Shown: piece by piece, positions 1 to 8,818 of the stretch
Position numbering within the stretch: position 1 is the stretch's first letter
Layout: each line of letters starts with the position of its first letter
Assembly (NCBI GenBank): GCA_963753545.1
Contig: CAVWCQ010000008.1
Span: 1,178,001-1,242,000, forward strand
Source of the DNA: CAVWCQ01 sp963753545
GTDB lineage: Bacteria > Chloroflexota > Anaerolineae > Aggregatilineales > Aggregatilineaceae
Direction of reading: 5' to 3'
Length of the DNA: 64,000 nucleotides
Translations under genes and position numbers: made by a program
Notes under the pieces: model-generated
What the model saw: only the letters and a program-made list of their open reading frames with translations
Told to the model about the DNA's origin: nothing
The model's database searches: none

Positions 1-331
1 CAGAGACCATCAGCGCGGCCAGCCCGGAGGGGACTTTCTGTTCGGCCCAGGTCACGCCGCCGTTACCGCCGACCAGCAGCAGCCCGCCGACGATAATCAT
101 GGTTCGCCATTGGATGCGCGTCGGAGCCGGGGTATGCTTGTAGAAACGCATCCAGCCGTACATCAGGCTGCCAGCGATGAGAAAGCGAGTTCCAGCCATG
201 AGCAGCGGCGGGATCGTATCGATGGCGAAGCGGATGCAGAGATAGGTTGATCCCCAGATGATATAGACTGCCGCGAAGGCGACAACTAATCTGAGGGTAG
301 AGGGGGGAGTGCCTGGACTTGAATGGTTCAT
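1..331 (-). CDS. EamA/DMT-family drug or metabolite exporter, N-terminal part (runs off window)
   Basis: The minus strand is open from an ATG at 331 to the window edge (about 110 residues). Seen: short polar N-terminus, then a hydrophobic stretch containing AAVYIIWGSTYL and IRFAIDTIPP, and further on MAGTRFLIAG, MIIVGGLLLVGGNGG and EQKVPSGLAALM. These are the conserved first-three-helix signatures of the EamA (DUF6) half of the drug/metabolite transporter superfamily, RhtA/YedA-like, an inner-membrane permease of ten helices. Substrate cannot be told. It is divergent from the MerR-type regulator at 519, with a 187-bp shared upstream region, so that regulator could control it. The C-terminal two thirds lie outside the window. 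Confidence 0.85.
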   Translation of the reverse strand, partial: MNHSSPGTPPSTLRLVVAFAAVYIIWGSTYLCIRFAIDTIPPLLMAGTRFLIAGSLMYGWMRFYKHTPAPTRIQWRTMIIVGGLLLVGGNGGVTWAEQKVPSGLAALMVS

Positions 332-518
332 GGTATTCCTCATGCCAAATTCAACCAGCAACCTTGCTATTATACGACCAGTTGTTCGATTGTGATCGAT
401 CCATACAGGACCAATTTTATAAAAGAACATGACACTTTTCTTCCGGTTTCTTGCGCTGCATACTAAGAGCGAAAAGAGCGCAAAGGAAAAGAAATAAGGA
501 AAAGCAAGAGAGAGGCTG

Positions 519-1343
519 ATGCTGAAGATTGGGGATTTTGCGAAGGTGAGCCGCGTATCGGTCAAGGCGCTGCGTTATTACGACGAGATCGGGCTGCTGC
601 GGCCCTCGCAGATTGACCGCTTTACGGGGTACCGCTACTACACGCTCGACCAACTGCCGCGCCTCAACCGGATTCTGGCGCTGAAGGACCTGGGGCTGTC
701 GCTCGATCAGATCACGCTGCTGCTCGAGCAGGGCATGCCCGCCGACCATATTCGCGGGATGCTGCGGCTCAAACGGGCGGAACTGCGCCAGATTGTGGAG
801 GAGGAGCGCGCCCGGCTGGAACGGGTCGAGGCCCGGCTGCGCCAGATCGATCAGGAGGGGCGGCTGCCCGATTATGACGTGATCGTGAAGCGCGTCGACG
901 CCTTCTGTGTCGCCTCGATCCGCGATGTGGCCCCCAACCTGGAAGTGATCGGGGAGGTGCTGGGACCGCTCTATGGGCGGCTGTGGTCCTACGTGACCGA
1001 GCAGAACGCCGTGTGCAGCGGCCCGGCCCTGACGCTCTATCACGAGATGGAGGCCAACAAGGTGACTGATCTGCAGGTCGAGGCGGCAATCCCGGTGATG
1101 GGAGGACTCGCGCCGAGTGAGGATATCCGCGTGGCGGACCTGCCCGCCGCTGAGCAAATGGCCTGCGTGGTGCACAGCGGCCCCTTCGAGGAGTTCGGGA
1201 GCGCATACGGGGCGCTGCTCGGCTGGATCGAGGTGGGCGGCTATACGATTGACGGGCCGTCACGCGAGGTGTATCTGCACTTCGAGCCGGACGGCGACCC
1301 GGCCAGCTTTGTGACCGAAATTCAGATCCCCGTGAGGAAATAA
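519..1343 (+). CDS. MerR-family transcriptional regulator with GyrI-like effector-binding domain
   Basis: 274 residues, the usual BmrR/BltR size. Residues 1-70 form the MerR winged helix-turn-helix (KIGDFAKVSRVSVKALRYYD, then the GYRYY wing motif); residues about 75-115 are the coiled-coil dimer helix; residues about 125-272 look like a GyrI/AraC_E_bind effector domain (HSGPFEEFG, GYTIDGPSREVYL, EIQIPV ending). Family members bind lipophilic drugs or small ligands and twist a promoter with a 19-20 bp spacer. The start follows a GAGAGAGG-type ribosome site. The stop TAA overlaps the ATG of the next gene by one base, so the two are probably translationally coupled, making the desulfidase-like protein a likely regulon member together with the divergent EamA gene. 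Confidence 0.9.
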   Translation: MLKIGDFAKVSRVSVKALRYYDEIGLLRPSQIDRFTGYRYYTLDQLPRLNRILALKDLGLSLDQITLLLEQGMPADHIRGMLRLKRAELRQIVEEERARLERVEARLRQIDQEGRLPDYDVIVKRVDAFCVASIRDVAPNLEVIGEVLGPLYGRLWSYVTEQNAVCSGPALTLYHEMEANKVTDLQVEAAIPVMGGLAPSEDIRVADLPAAEQMACVVHSGPFEEFGSAYGALLGWIEVGGYTIDGPSREVYLHFEPDGDPASFVTEIQIPVRK

Positions 1344-1885
1344 TGTTTGACGACAAGCGAAGCAAACGTGTGATCCTGGTCGCGCACTGCGTGTTGAACC
1401 AGAACGCGAAGATCGACCGCTGCGCCCATTATCCCGGCGCGGTGCCGAACGTGCTGGCGGCGCTGATCGAGGCGGGCGTGGGGATCATCCAGATGCCGTG
1501 CCCTGAGTTAATCTGCCTGGGGCTGGCCCGGCAGGCCGAGCGAGAGACCGAGGCGACGGTGGACGAGGAAGACGCACGCGTGGGGCGGCTGATGAGCCGG
1601 GGTCCGGCCCGGGCGGTCTGCCACGACCTGGCGAACGATCTTGTCTTCCAGGTCGGGGAATACCGGGCGCACGGGTTTGAGGTTCTCGGCGTGATCGGGA
1701 TCAACGGGTCCCCGGCGTGCGGCGTGGAACAGGACCACGAGCAGGAGCGCCCCGGCGTGTTCGTCGAACTGCTGCGGGAACTGCTGGCGGACACGGGCAT
1801 CACCCTGCCTATGCGCGGCATCCGAGTCTATGAGCCGGAGGAGGCGCTAGCGGCTGTGCGGGCGCTGATCCGGGGAAAAGATTAA
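1343..1885 (+). CDS. TudS/DUF523-related putative desulfidase (CD3072-like)
   Basis: 180 residues. Conserved cysteines sit where the DUF523/TudS family has its cluster ligands: Cys16 in ILVAHCVLNQNAK, Cys53 in MPCPEL and Cys126 in GSPACGVE. In TudS these three cysteines hold a [4Fe-4S] cluster with a free iron that removes sulfur from thiouracil. The divergent AHCVLNQN start (rather than SACLLG) fits the CD3072 subgroup, whose substrate is not known. Starts on the last base of the MerR stop codon, so it is co-translated with it. Function as a desulfidase is family inference only. Confidence 0.75.
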   Translation: MFDDKRSKRVILVAHCVLNQNAKIDRCAHYPGAVPNVLAALIEAGVGIIQMPCPELICLGLARQAERETEATVDEEDARVGRLMSRGPARAVCHDLANDLVFQVGEYRAHGFEVLGVIGINGSPACGVEQDHEQERPGVFVELLRELLADTGITLPMRGIRVYEPEEALAAVRALIRGKD

Positions 1886-2389
1886 AAACAGTTTAACCGC
1901 AAAGAACGCAAAGAGCGCAAAGAAATAAAATCAAGAAAAAGACAGGAAAAGTGCCTATTTTGGTGGGTAAATGAGCGAATTGGGCCAGTTATTGATCACT
2001 TCAGGGCGTTTCATCGACATCTTAAGAATGCTGTCAGATACCTCATTTCAGGGGCGTTTTCCCCGTATTCTAACCTTCGTGAAAAATTAGTTGATCACTA
2101 TTTGGACCATTTCTTCTCGTGGCGATTCTGATACCCCCCCTAAAACGGCTGGCAACTAACTGTTTTCTAACGGTGGGACTACTTTGGCGGCGGCCCCTCT
2201 CCCACGCACAAATCGCGGGGAGAGGGGAGGCGCTATGATCAGTATAGCACGAGAGTGGGGCTGAAAATACTCCTTTAAAGTTGAACCTTAAGTACGAATT
2301 TTCAGAAGAGCATCTTCAAAATTGGCTCCCTGATTCGGCGAAGGTTGTTTATATTCTGCATGTGTATTTACGCGCAACAGGGGGAAGTC
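1886..2389. other. Non-coding stretch with two dispersed repeat types
   Basis: No convincing gene. At 1897-1930 there is an A-rich run of the CGCAAAGAGCGCAAAGAAA type, also found in variant form at 465-497, 16957-17040, 17222-17256, 55338-55382, 56208-56232, 56381-56416 and 63299-63345. At 2195-2231 a palindromic CCCCTCTCCC...GGGAGAGGGG element recurs at 3224-3262, 17127-17182 and 56263-56290. The promoter of the next gene presumably lies in the AT-richer part after 2265. Confidence 0.6.
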
Positions 2390-3181
2390 ATGCTTAGGAA
2401 ATTTTCAGCCCTTCTTATCCTCGCACTGATCGCAGCCGTACCTATCACATATCCAGCAGCTACCGTTCGTGCGGCAACACTGGTGAGCGTTAGCGGGATC
2501 GTGGATGCCAGTGATCCTGTACCGCCTGGAACAGCCTGTCATTTTGATTCAAAGCCATTCACCGTTTCCGTATCCGGTAACTACAGCCCGTCCAATCTCT
2601 TGCCTGCTTTCACAGGTGCGAACTGGTGGTTTATCGACATCAATACGGCCACAACAGGTCCTGTTTTGGGACAACTAGTGGCAGGTAACGATGGAATCAG
2701 TCATCCAAAGCTTCTTGCCGCGGGCCAAACCTATTATTTTCACATCACCACATGCGAAGCGCTGCCTCTCAATTACCGCTTCACCTTCTCAGGACCGGGC
2801 GATATTTGTGTTGAAGGCTGCCCCAGCCCTGCAAAGCAAGCATCTGTGCTGCCGGGGCCGGTATTTAGCGATGGGCGCATCAATAACAATGACGCGGCTG
2901 CTCCGGTGGCCGTCTATCCGCACCCTGTAAACGGTGAAATGGGATTGGTCATTTATTCGGACAGCGGCGCGCTGTTGTTGGTGGTTAGCCCGGAAGACAT
3001 CGCCCATGCGCCGGAAACTCCTGACAGCAACGCTCTCGTAGCGGAGGCCAATGGTGTGTCTCTGTACCGCCTACACAGCGGGGAATGGGCGGTCTTTGCC
3101 CCTCAGTATAATGGCAAGACGTATGTGCTCACCTTTACGCAGTTTAGTCCAGGCGGGTATCAGAGTTACGAGGAGGGGTAA
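2390..3181 (+). CDS. Secreted protein of unknown function
   Basis: 263 residues from the ATG at 2390, chosen over an upstream in-frame ATG because AGGGGGAAG lies directly ahead of it and because it gives a clean signal peptide (MLRKFSALLILALIAAVPIT, cleavage near AAAT/VRAA). The mature part has no domain I recognise: a beta-rich first half with paired cysteines (GTACHFD, HITTCEAL, DICVEGCPSP) and a second half (GEMGLVIYSDSGALLLVV, LYRLHSGEWAVFAP) resembling extracellular beta-sandwich proteins that are common in Anaerolineae. It stands alone between repeat elements. Confidence 0.75.
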   Translation: MLRKFSALLILALIAAVPITYPAATVRAATLVSVSGIVDASDPVPPGTACHFDSKPFTVSVSGNYSPSNLLPAFTGANWWFIDINTATTGPVLGQLVAGNDGISHPKLLAAGQTYYFHITTCEALPLNYRFTFSGPGDICVEGCPSPAKQASVLPGPVFSDGRINNNDAAAPVAVYPHPVNGEMGLVIYSDSGALLLVVSPEDIAHAPETPDSNALVAEANGVSLYRLHSGEWAVFAPQYNGKTYVLTFTQFSPGGYQSYEEG

Positions 3182-3223
3182 GACACCTCACCTCGGCTGA
3201 ACGCGAAAAGCATGCGTTCAGCT

Positions 3224-3262
3224 TGCCTCTCTCCCGCGCAGAAATCGCGGGGAGAGGGGGAA
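3224..3262. repeat. Dispersed palindrome, CTCTCCC...GGGAGAG type
   Basis: Inverted repeat with arms CTCTCCCGCG/CGCGGGGAGAG around AGAAAT. A near-identical copy lies at 2195-2231. It may act as a terminator-like hairpin between the convergent genes at 2390-3181 (+) and 3292-3844 (-), but there is no following T-run. Confidence 0.6.
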
Positions 3263-3291
3263 TATTTTTGTACTTTGAGGAGTAGAAACTC

Positions 3292-3844
3292 TCAAAAAGA
3301 ATGCCACCAATTGTATAAAGGGTGCTCTTCTCTAATTTTATATCTTCCTCTAAAAGCAATGTTCTTTAATGCCTCGGCAACTATGCTTCGTTTGGGGAGC
3401 GCGTTATCTACCCAAAGGTGGATTAATTGAGGAGTTGTGAGTATTTGCGTTTGGGGAGAATACTGTTGTACTACTCGGATTCCTTTTCTATCATCCGTCG
3501 CCATAGCCCAATTTCGGTAAATGGCTATAGCCCCAGTCATTGCTTCCCCATCGTCTAATGAAGCCAATAAATCAACAAACAGATCGGACTCTGTCTTCGT
3601 TCTCTAGATTGATATCCACAACACTAATCAGCCCACTATTGATAAACGCTTCTAAGTCTATTCGCTGTTTTTCTGATTCCGATACGCGAATAACCATTGC
3701 CTCACTCTTAACATTCAGGGCGATTACGGTACCGACCCCAAACGATTTCAGAATTTCTTGAAACTGATCAGACGCATAAAGCGTTACCACACAACAAGCA
3801 TCTAGCAGAAGATACGGTCGCTGAACAGCGTATTGGCTTGCCAT
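3292..3844 (-). pseudogene. PIN-domain nuclease, frameshifted
   Basis: Two adjacent minus-strand frames join into one PIN protein of about 183 residues. The upstream part (3844-3572) starts MASQYAVQRPYLLLDACC, carrying the first acidic residue (LLLDAC); the downstream part (from about 3590) reads DLLASLDDGEAMTGAIAI then WAMATDDRKG, the typical second half of PIN domains (DxGE...TDDRKG). One base is gained or lost near 3575-3590, where the first frame hits TGA. PIN domains are Mg-dependent ribonucleases. It follows the broken ImmA/IrrE gene by 23 bp and was probably its co-operonic partner, as in XRE-ImmA-PIN triads. Either a decayed gene or a sequence error. Confidence 0.8.
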
Positions 3845-3867
3845 ACATTTCCTCAGATGCGAACAGG

Positions 3868-4649
3868 CTAGATACCCTTGAGAGCCTTTAAACTCTCAAC
3901 CAGCTCTCTGGCCTCTACTCGATCTACTTGTAGAAACCGAGCTAATTGCCCTTCCGTGATCAGTTCATTTTCAAAGGCTTCAATAGCTAAATACTGATAA
4001 CGCACGGGCAGTTTATCTTCTTAATCCGAGAAGGGTTTTAGTGAAAGCTGTTCCTGGACCGCTCGAATTGGTACTCCGCGCAGCTTTATTTCATCCCAAG
4101 TTCCCGCTTGAACATATTTCATATCTTCTAATCGACGCGTTATTGCTTCCACAGATACGCCAAAGTAGTTTGCAAAGATAAAAATATCCGTTCTTTTTAT
4201 GTTTCAGTGCCAATCAGCCTGATCAGACTTGAAGTTGGCATTAGAAAATAGCGGGCAAAAGCATCTGCAAATCGTTCGCGTTCAGGTAATCGCTGATAGT
4301 AGACTTCATCCAACATATCAGGTGAATATCTATGGGCTAAAAAGTGGGCGTATTCGTGGAAAAGAGTACCATCTACGCCGTTCTACGGGATGGAGACTAT
4401 TAACTGCTAAACAGCCCCCTAGTTCGTTATCGAATATGTATACAGCAGAATAAATATCGGAAGGCCTTAATTTCAGATAGAAGATTTTGTAGTCCTACTT
4501 CCTGTTCCAGTATATTACGAAGAATGGGAATTGGGCCATCTCCTAATCCGAGACGAGTTCGTTCCTGGGTCGCCAAGATTCTCCGCCATCTGCTCTATCC
4601 TGCTCCCCACAGATTGGTATCTGTCGGTAGGGGGATAGTTAAAGCTCAT
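3868..4649 (-). pseudogene. ImmA/IrrE-family metallopeptidase, degraded
   Basis: Conceptual translation of the minus strand across several frames gives a coherent ImmA/IrrE protein: start MSFNYPPTDRYQ (ATG at 4649 overlapping the XRE stop as ATGA), then SDIYSAVYIFDNELGGCL, the zinc motif HEYAH inside TLFHEYAHFLAHRY, ERFADAFARYFLMP, and the C-terminal tail LPVRYQYLAIEAFENEL...EGQLARFLQVDRVEAREL. At least three frame changes and an in-frame TAA (about 4021) interrupt it. The family cleaves or antagonises XRE-type repressors; HExxH binds zinc. The tail type is typical of ImmA proteins followed by a PIN gene. More broken than its neighbours, so true decay is likely. Confidence 0.8.
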
Positions 4650-5020
4650 TGGATTGTTCTAATACGTTCAAGTTCAACGTAGTTTCTTGAGAGTTCTTCC
4701 AATTGGTTGAGAGCTTCTGCATCAATCGTTGGTAAATTAGCGTTTCTATAGGTTGAGCGGAATTGAGGCTCAAAGGGCGTACTTTTGGGGCGCTCTTGAC
4801 TAACAAAATCACTCACAGAGCGACCATAGGCACGCGCAAGCTTGATGAGTTCACTGTATTTGATGCGCCGCTCACCTTTTTCAATGGCAACAATTGTCGT
4901 TCGAGACACACCGATCATCTCTGCGGCATCTTGTTGTTTGAGACCCCGCTGCTCACGCGCTTTTTTAAGCTCAGCGCCCAATTCAGCCCTGTTCATGTTT
5001 TCTAAAATACTGCCATTCAT
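4646..5020 (-). CDS. XRE-family helix-turn-helix repressor
   Basis: 124 residues, intact. Residues about 12-66 are a Cro/C1-type HTH: LGAELKKAREQRGLKQQDAA, then MIGVSRTTIVAIEKGERRIK. The C-terminal half (RPKSTPFEPQFRSTYRNA) is the linker common to XRE proteins paired with ImmA/IrrE peptidases. Its stop overlaps the ImmA start (ATGA) and its start lies 6 bp after the QueC-like gene, so all belong to one transcript. By analogy with ImmR it should repress the operon until the peptidase inactivates it. Confidence 0.9.
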   Translation of the reverse strand: MNGSILENMNRAELGAELKKAREQRGLKQQDAAEMIGVSRTTIVAIEKGERRIKYSELIKLARAYGRSVSDFVSQERPKSTPFEPQFRSTYRNANLPTIDAEALNQLEELSRNYVELERIRTIQ

Positions 5021-5026
5021 AGGTCA

Positions 5027-6387
5027 TCACTCCATCCTACAAGATAGAGTTCTCCAATCGTTAATTGCTTTAAAAAAGATACTATCTGCATTTTCCCACT
5101 CGCTCACATAAGTTCGATATAAGTTGAGAATTTTTTCTGGTATTTGCTTCTCTTTAACTGAAAATCTAGCTTCTATATCTCTAAAAGTAAGGCAACCACT
5201 GCAAAGGGCAGACCAGGGATTATCAGAGCTTAACAAATTCTCTAACCTGAGACATTGTTGAGCCATTGCTTTTAGTTCGAGGTATTTATTTTCCTGTTTT
5301 GGGTCCATGACTATATAGCGCGTGCGATCCGTTATCCCTGCGGCGGCTAGAGCATGGCGGCGCAGGAGACAAGACGTACAAATCCCACATTGTCTGATTT
5401 TCTTATGAGGCTTTTGTCGCAAGTAACGGTTTGAAAAGCTAACGAAAGTAATTTAGGATCAGTTTTCACTATCTGGCACATCTGAATTTGGTTTGAAAAA
5501 GGAAAGGATTATTTATTACGAATTCTTCACCAGTCGCATTAGATACAATTTGAGCCACACGATGTAGGGATAAGGGATGAACCGTTTTTGAGTGATCAAG
5601 TCCTACTTCTGCCTTGCTTAGTGGCAGGTTGATTGCTCCAATCCCATTTTCATATACTGATAATTTGCGCTGTCCTTCTAAATAAGCAATCGCAGCCCCA
5701 ATAAGCATAAAAGTGAAGCCGCGAATACGAAACATCTTATTAAGAGGAATCCGAGCTTCTTTCTGCGTTTCAATAGGTATTTGTATAGGTTCAATTTGTC
5801 CAGTAAATAACCGTTTTAGTTCATTCGCTAAAGATTCTTGTTTGCCATGAATAAAATCATTGCTTCCAGTCCCAACAAGCATAAAATGTCTGGATGATGG
5901 TGCGTTTAGAAGTTGATTGCATAATCCGGCAAATGAATTCAGGCCGCCACTCCAAAGCAGCACTTCCTTATCTGCAATTGGGAGCAGGCTGGTTTTAGAT
6001 TCTAAATGAGCGCTTTGAGCCTGAACGTGATGGAAAATCAAAAGACCAATAATCGCCCGTAAACCAATATAAGGTTTCACAAAGGTGGTTATATGCTGAT
6101 CGCTCTAAGAATACATCTGGATTACGTACAGGGATAGATAGGTGAATATGGCAACTTTCGTCCCTAACACGTTTTGACTTCCAATCTATCACATAAATAA
6201 GCGTACCTATATCTAACAAATCAAACGCAATAGATGCTTTTTCGGGAGGCTCGTTTACAAAAGCCCCCTCTATTTGATATTTGAACAGAAAATAATAATC
6301 AGTTTTTTTCTGATTGTTGATACATTGAATGCGATTCCAGCCATCCTGTAATTCAGGAACCTTATATACATAGTCCACTGGTAACAT
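5027..6387 (-). pseudogene. QueC-like ATP-pyrophosphatase (QatC-related), frameshifted
   Basis: Three minus-strand frames assemble into one protein of roughly 450 residues. N-terminal part from ATG 6387 (MLPVDYVYKVPELQ ... CETLYWFTGDYWSFDF), then the PP-loop EVLLWSGGLNSFAG, then VYENGIGAINLPLS and NPFLFQTK, then MCQIVKTDPKLLSLAFQTVT in a third frame and finally the Cys4 zinc motif CGICTSCLLRRHALAAAG. SGGxDS-type PP-loop plus C-terminal CxxCxxCLLRRxA define the QueC fold (7-cyano-7-deazaguanine synthase); the long N-terminal extension and LLRRHALA form are those of the QueC-like proteins in defence loci such as Qat, rather than of queuosine biosynthesis. Note Asn replaces Asp in the PP-loop (SGGLNS). 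Breaks lie near 6005, 5490 and 5415. Sits 10 bp after the gene at 6398-7042. Confidence 0.8.
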
Positions 6388-6397
6388 TTGCGCCTTC

Positions 6398-7042
6398 TTA
6401 GTGTTTTAGCCCAATCGTTTCGTTTAGCCAGTTATCGTCATAGCCTAGTTTGGGTTTAGGCGGCATTCTAAGTTTGTTCACATCAGGGGGCTGCATGTTC
6501 ATAAGGCCCTCAGTAAAATGATTGATTTCACTCATCACATAGGGGCGAATTTCATCCAGATGATTCCATATCTCTCTCACAGGAATAGCATGGAGTTGAT
6601 TTTCTCTTTCTTTGGCAGGTGCTTCATACATAGAAAAATAAACGCTCTCAAAATAATTTCTGGTCATCTGAGAGCGATGATTATCGATTGATAAATTTTG
6701 TCTCTGATCAAGCGCATAAAACTGCTGGCCTGCAACATCATGAGCCAAACTCATTGCTCGCTTGTTTCCATTAAACTCCATCGCTATTCGTGAAAACCCT
6801 TCGATGCTGTATCCTGAAGAATTATCTCTAGCGGTATAGTCACGTGAAATTGAATCAAAGTATTCGGCACAGCGAAACAAGTAATCAAAAGGATGGTTGC
6901 CGAATCTTTGTACTTGTTTTTTGAGTGTCTTGAGAGTTTTATAACCAATAGCTGAAGCAGGTGACTTCCATTGCGCAGTTTGACTAAACGTATCCCACCA
7001 AAGACGCTTGAGCCCAAGACAAAGGAAATCGTTGTCTGACAT
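6398..7042 (-). CDS. Uncharacterised protein at the head of the QueC-like/XRE/ImmA/PIN cassette
   Basis: 214 residues, frame intact, ATG at 7042 preceded by GGGGTGAA. I do not recognise the family. It is soluble, with no signal peptide or membrane segment; mixed helical character, many aromatic residues (LKRLWWDTF, NYFESVYFSMYE) and a conserved-looking PKPKLGYDDNW near the end. It is the first gene of a five-gene minus-strand unit (gaps of 10, 6, -4 and 18-23 bp) and is AT-rich like the rest of the cassette. By position it could be the effector or a partner of the QueC-like protein, but no activity can be read from sequence. Confidence 0.7.
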   Translation of the reverse strand: MSDNDFLCLGLKRLWWDTFSQTAQWKSPASAIGYKTLKTLKKQVQRFGNHPFDYLFRCAEYFDSISRDYTARDNSSGYSIEGFSRIAMEFNGNKRAMSLAHDVAGQQFYALDQRQNLSIDNHRSQMTRNYFESVYFSMYEAPAKERENQLHAIPVREIWNHLDEIRPYVMSEINHFTEGLMNMQPPDVNKLRMPPKPKLGYDDNWLNETIGLKH

Positions 7043-7162
7043 GATGCATTCACCCCACTTACCATCTCTGATAAGTATTATCCCTTATGAATCTAACAAT
7101 GTCAAGTCTTTAGATGGATTATTTCAGAACAATGTCAGGTTTGAACGGGAGTAGTGTATAAG

Positions 7163-7202
7163 TAGGAAAAATATAAGGCGACTTCCGCTGTGGAAGTCGC
7201 CC
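7163..7202 (-). terminator. Intrinsic terminator after gcvPB (probably bidirectional)
   Basis: Perfect stem GGCGACTTCC / GGAAGTCGCC (7177-7202) with a 5-nt loop. On the minus strand it is followed by TTATATTTTTCC; on the plus strand by CCTGATTTTTTG. It lies about 50 bp past the gcvPB stop. Confidence 0.75.
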
Positions 7203-7219
7203 CTGATTTTTTGTTTATT

Positions 7220-7243
7220 GGGCAGGGCAAGCCCAGCCCCTAC
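7220..7243. repeat. GTAGGGGCTGGGC-type REP-like palindrome
   Basis: Inverted repeat GGGCAGGGC/GCCCAGCCCC followed by TAC, related to the GTAGGGGCGCTGC and GTAGGGGCGGGTT elements elsewhere in the window. It lies between the gcvPB stop and the terminator. Confidence 0.6.
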
Positions 7244-7252
7244 GGAAATGGG

Positions 7253-8806
7253 TTACTCGTTTAGGACGCCCATTGTGGGGCGGCAGCACAGCACCAGCTG
7301 CTTGGCGGCGCGCACATCGTCCACCCGCCCGACGGGCGTGTTGTGCGGCGCGTCGTGCAGCAGATCCGGGTTCTCGTGCGCTTCCTGTGCGATGGCTGCA
7401 TCAGCCGTCGATAAAGTCGTCGCAGGCTTCCTTCGTCTCCGTCTCGGTCGGCTCGATGAGCAGCGCTTCCGGCACGATCAGCGGGAAGTAGTTGGTCGGC
7501 GGGTGGATGTCGTAGTCCATCAGCCGCTTGGAGATATCCAGCGCGTGGATGCCTTCCGCGTCCTTCCAAGTGCCCTTCGAGCAGACGAATTCATGCCCGC
7601 AGATGCGATCATAGGGCATCGGGTAGATCGTCCTTGAGCGCGGGCGCGGATATAGTTGGCGTTCAGCACGGCATGCTGCGTGATGGCGTTGCAGCCCGTC
7701 GCCGCCGTGAGACGGAATATAGGCATAGGCGCGGACGAGCATGCCGAAATTGCCGTGGAACGCCTTCAGCCGCCCGATGCTCTTTTCCGGCATCGTCCAG
7801 CCGTAGAGCGGGGCAGTCTTCCGATCGTCGCCTTCTTCCGACCGTTGACGACAATCGGGCCGGGCAGGAAGGGCATCAGTTTCTCGCTCACCGCGACCGG
7901 GCCGCTGCCGGGGCCGCCGCCGCCGTGCGGCGTGCTGAAGGTCTTGTGCAGGTTGTAGTGCATCACGTCGAAGCCGAGTTCGCCGGGCTTGGCGACGCCC
8001 AGCAGCGCGTTCATGTTCGCGCCGTCCATGTACATCAGGCCGCCGCAGCCGTGAATGATCTCGACGATCTGCTTGATATTGCGCTCAAACACGCCGAGCG
8101 TATTGGGCACGGTGATCATCATGCCCGCGATATCGTCGCCGCAGACCTTGCGCAGCTCGTCCAGGTCCACGTCGCCGTTCGCGTCGGATGGCAGTTCGAC
8201 CACTTGCAAGCCAGCCATCGAGGTCGTGGCGGGATTGGTGCCGTGCGCGCTGTCGGGGACGATGATCTTGGTGCGGTGCGGTTCGCCCGTTGGCGATGTG
8301 ATAGGCGCGGATCATCAGGATTCCGGCGAATTCGCCCTGCGCCCCGGCGGCCGGCTGCAAGCTGATCACCCTGGAAGCCGCTGATTTCCGCCAGCCATTC
8401 CTGCAACCTGGAACATGAGGCGCCAGCGCGCCCTGGACGCTGCTCGGCGTCCTGCAGCGGGATGGAGCTGCGCGAAACCGGGCAGGCGGGCCATATCTTC
8501 ATTGATCTTGGGGTTGTACTTCATCGTGCAGCGAGCCCAGCGGGTAAAAGCCCGTGTCGATGGCATAGTTCAAGTGGCTCAGGCGCACGAAGTGGCGCAC
8601 GACGTCCATCTCGCTCACTTCGGGCAGATCGAGATCGGCGCGCAGGAGATGCTCGGGCAGCTTCGGATTCCGGCACGTCCAGATCGGGCAGCGGTCGACA
8701 CCGCTATGCGGCCCGGCGCGCCCAGATCGTAGATCAGCGGTTCCAGCGGCTTGGGAGCTGCTGACGAACCGTTATTGAGGGTCAAAGTCGTTGTCTCTTC
8801 AGTCAT
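7253..8806 (-). pseudogene. gcvPB: Glycine dehydrogenase (decarboxylating) subunit 2, P-protein beta part, multiply frameshifted
   Basis: From ATG 8806 (MTEETTTLTLNNGSSAAP, KPLEPLIYDLGAPGR) to TAA at 7253, about 518 codons, close to the family's usual 480-520. Recognisable blocks in changing frames: CTMKYNPKINEDMARLPGFA, LQVVELPSDANGDVDLDEL, MYMDGANMNALLGVA, the PLP-lysine motif LHKTFSTPHGGGGPG, GRLKAFHGNFGMLVRAYAYI, HPPTNYFPLIVPEALLIEPT, and an ending PVGRVDDVRAAKQLVL. GcvPB binds PLP and, with GcvPA, decarboxylates glycine and loads the aminomethyl group on GcvH. Five or more indels interrupt it. It starts 12 bp after gcvPA. Since the riboswitch and gcvH are intact, sequence error is more likely than true loss. 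Confidence 0.85.
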
Positions 8807-8818
8807 CGCGATTACATC

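Noticed and set aside
417..1365. Minus-strand frames of 252 and 198 residues over the MerR gene
   Set aside because: Arg/His/Pro-rich shadows of a GC-rich gene; the plus frame has a full MerR-GyrI protein.
5027..6387. Queuosine biosynthesis role (true queC), given tgt at 59.3 kb
   Set aside because: Long N-terminal extension, altered PP-loop and defence-type neighbours; no queD, queE or folE nearby.
3292..7042. Complete Qat antiphage operon
   Set aside because: No P-loop ATPase (QatA) or TatD nuclease (QatD) is present; only the QueC-like member resembles Qat.
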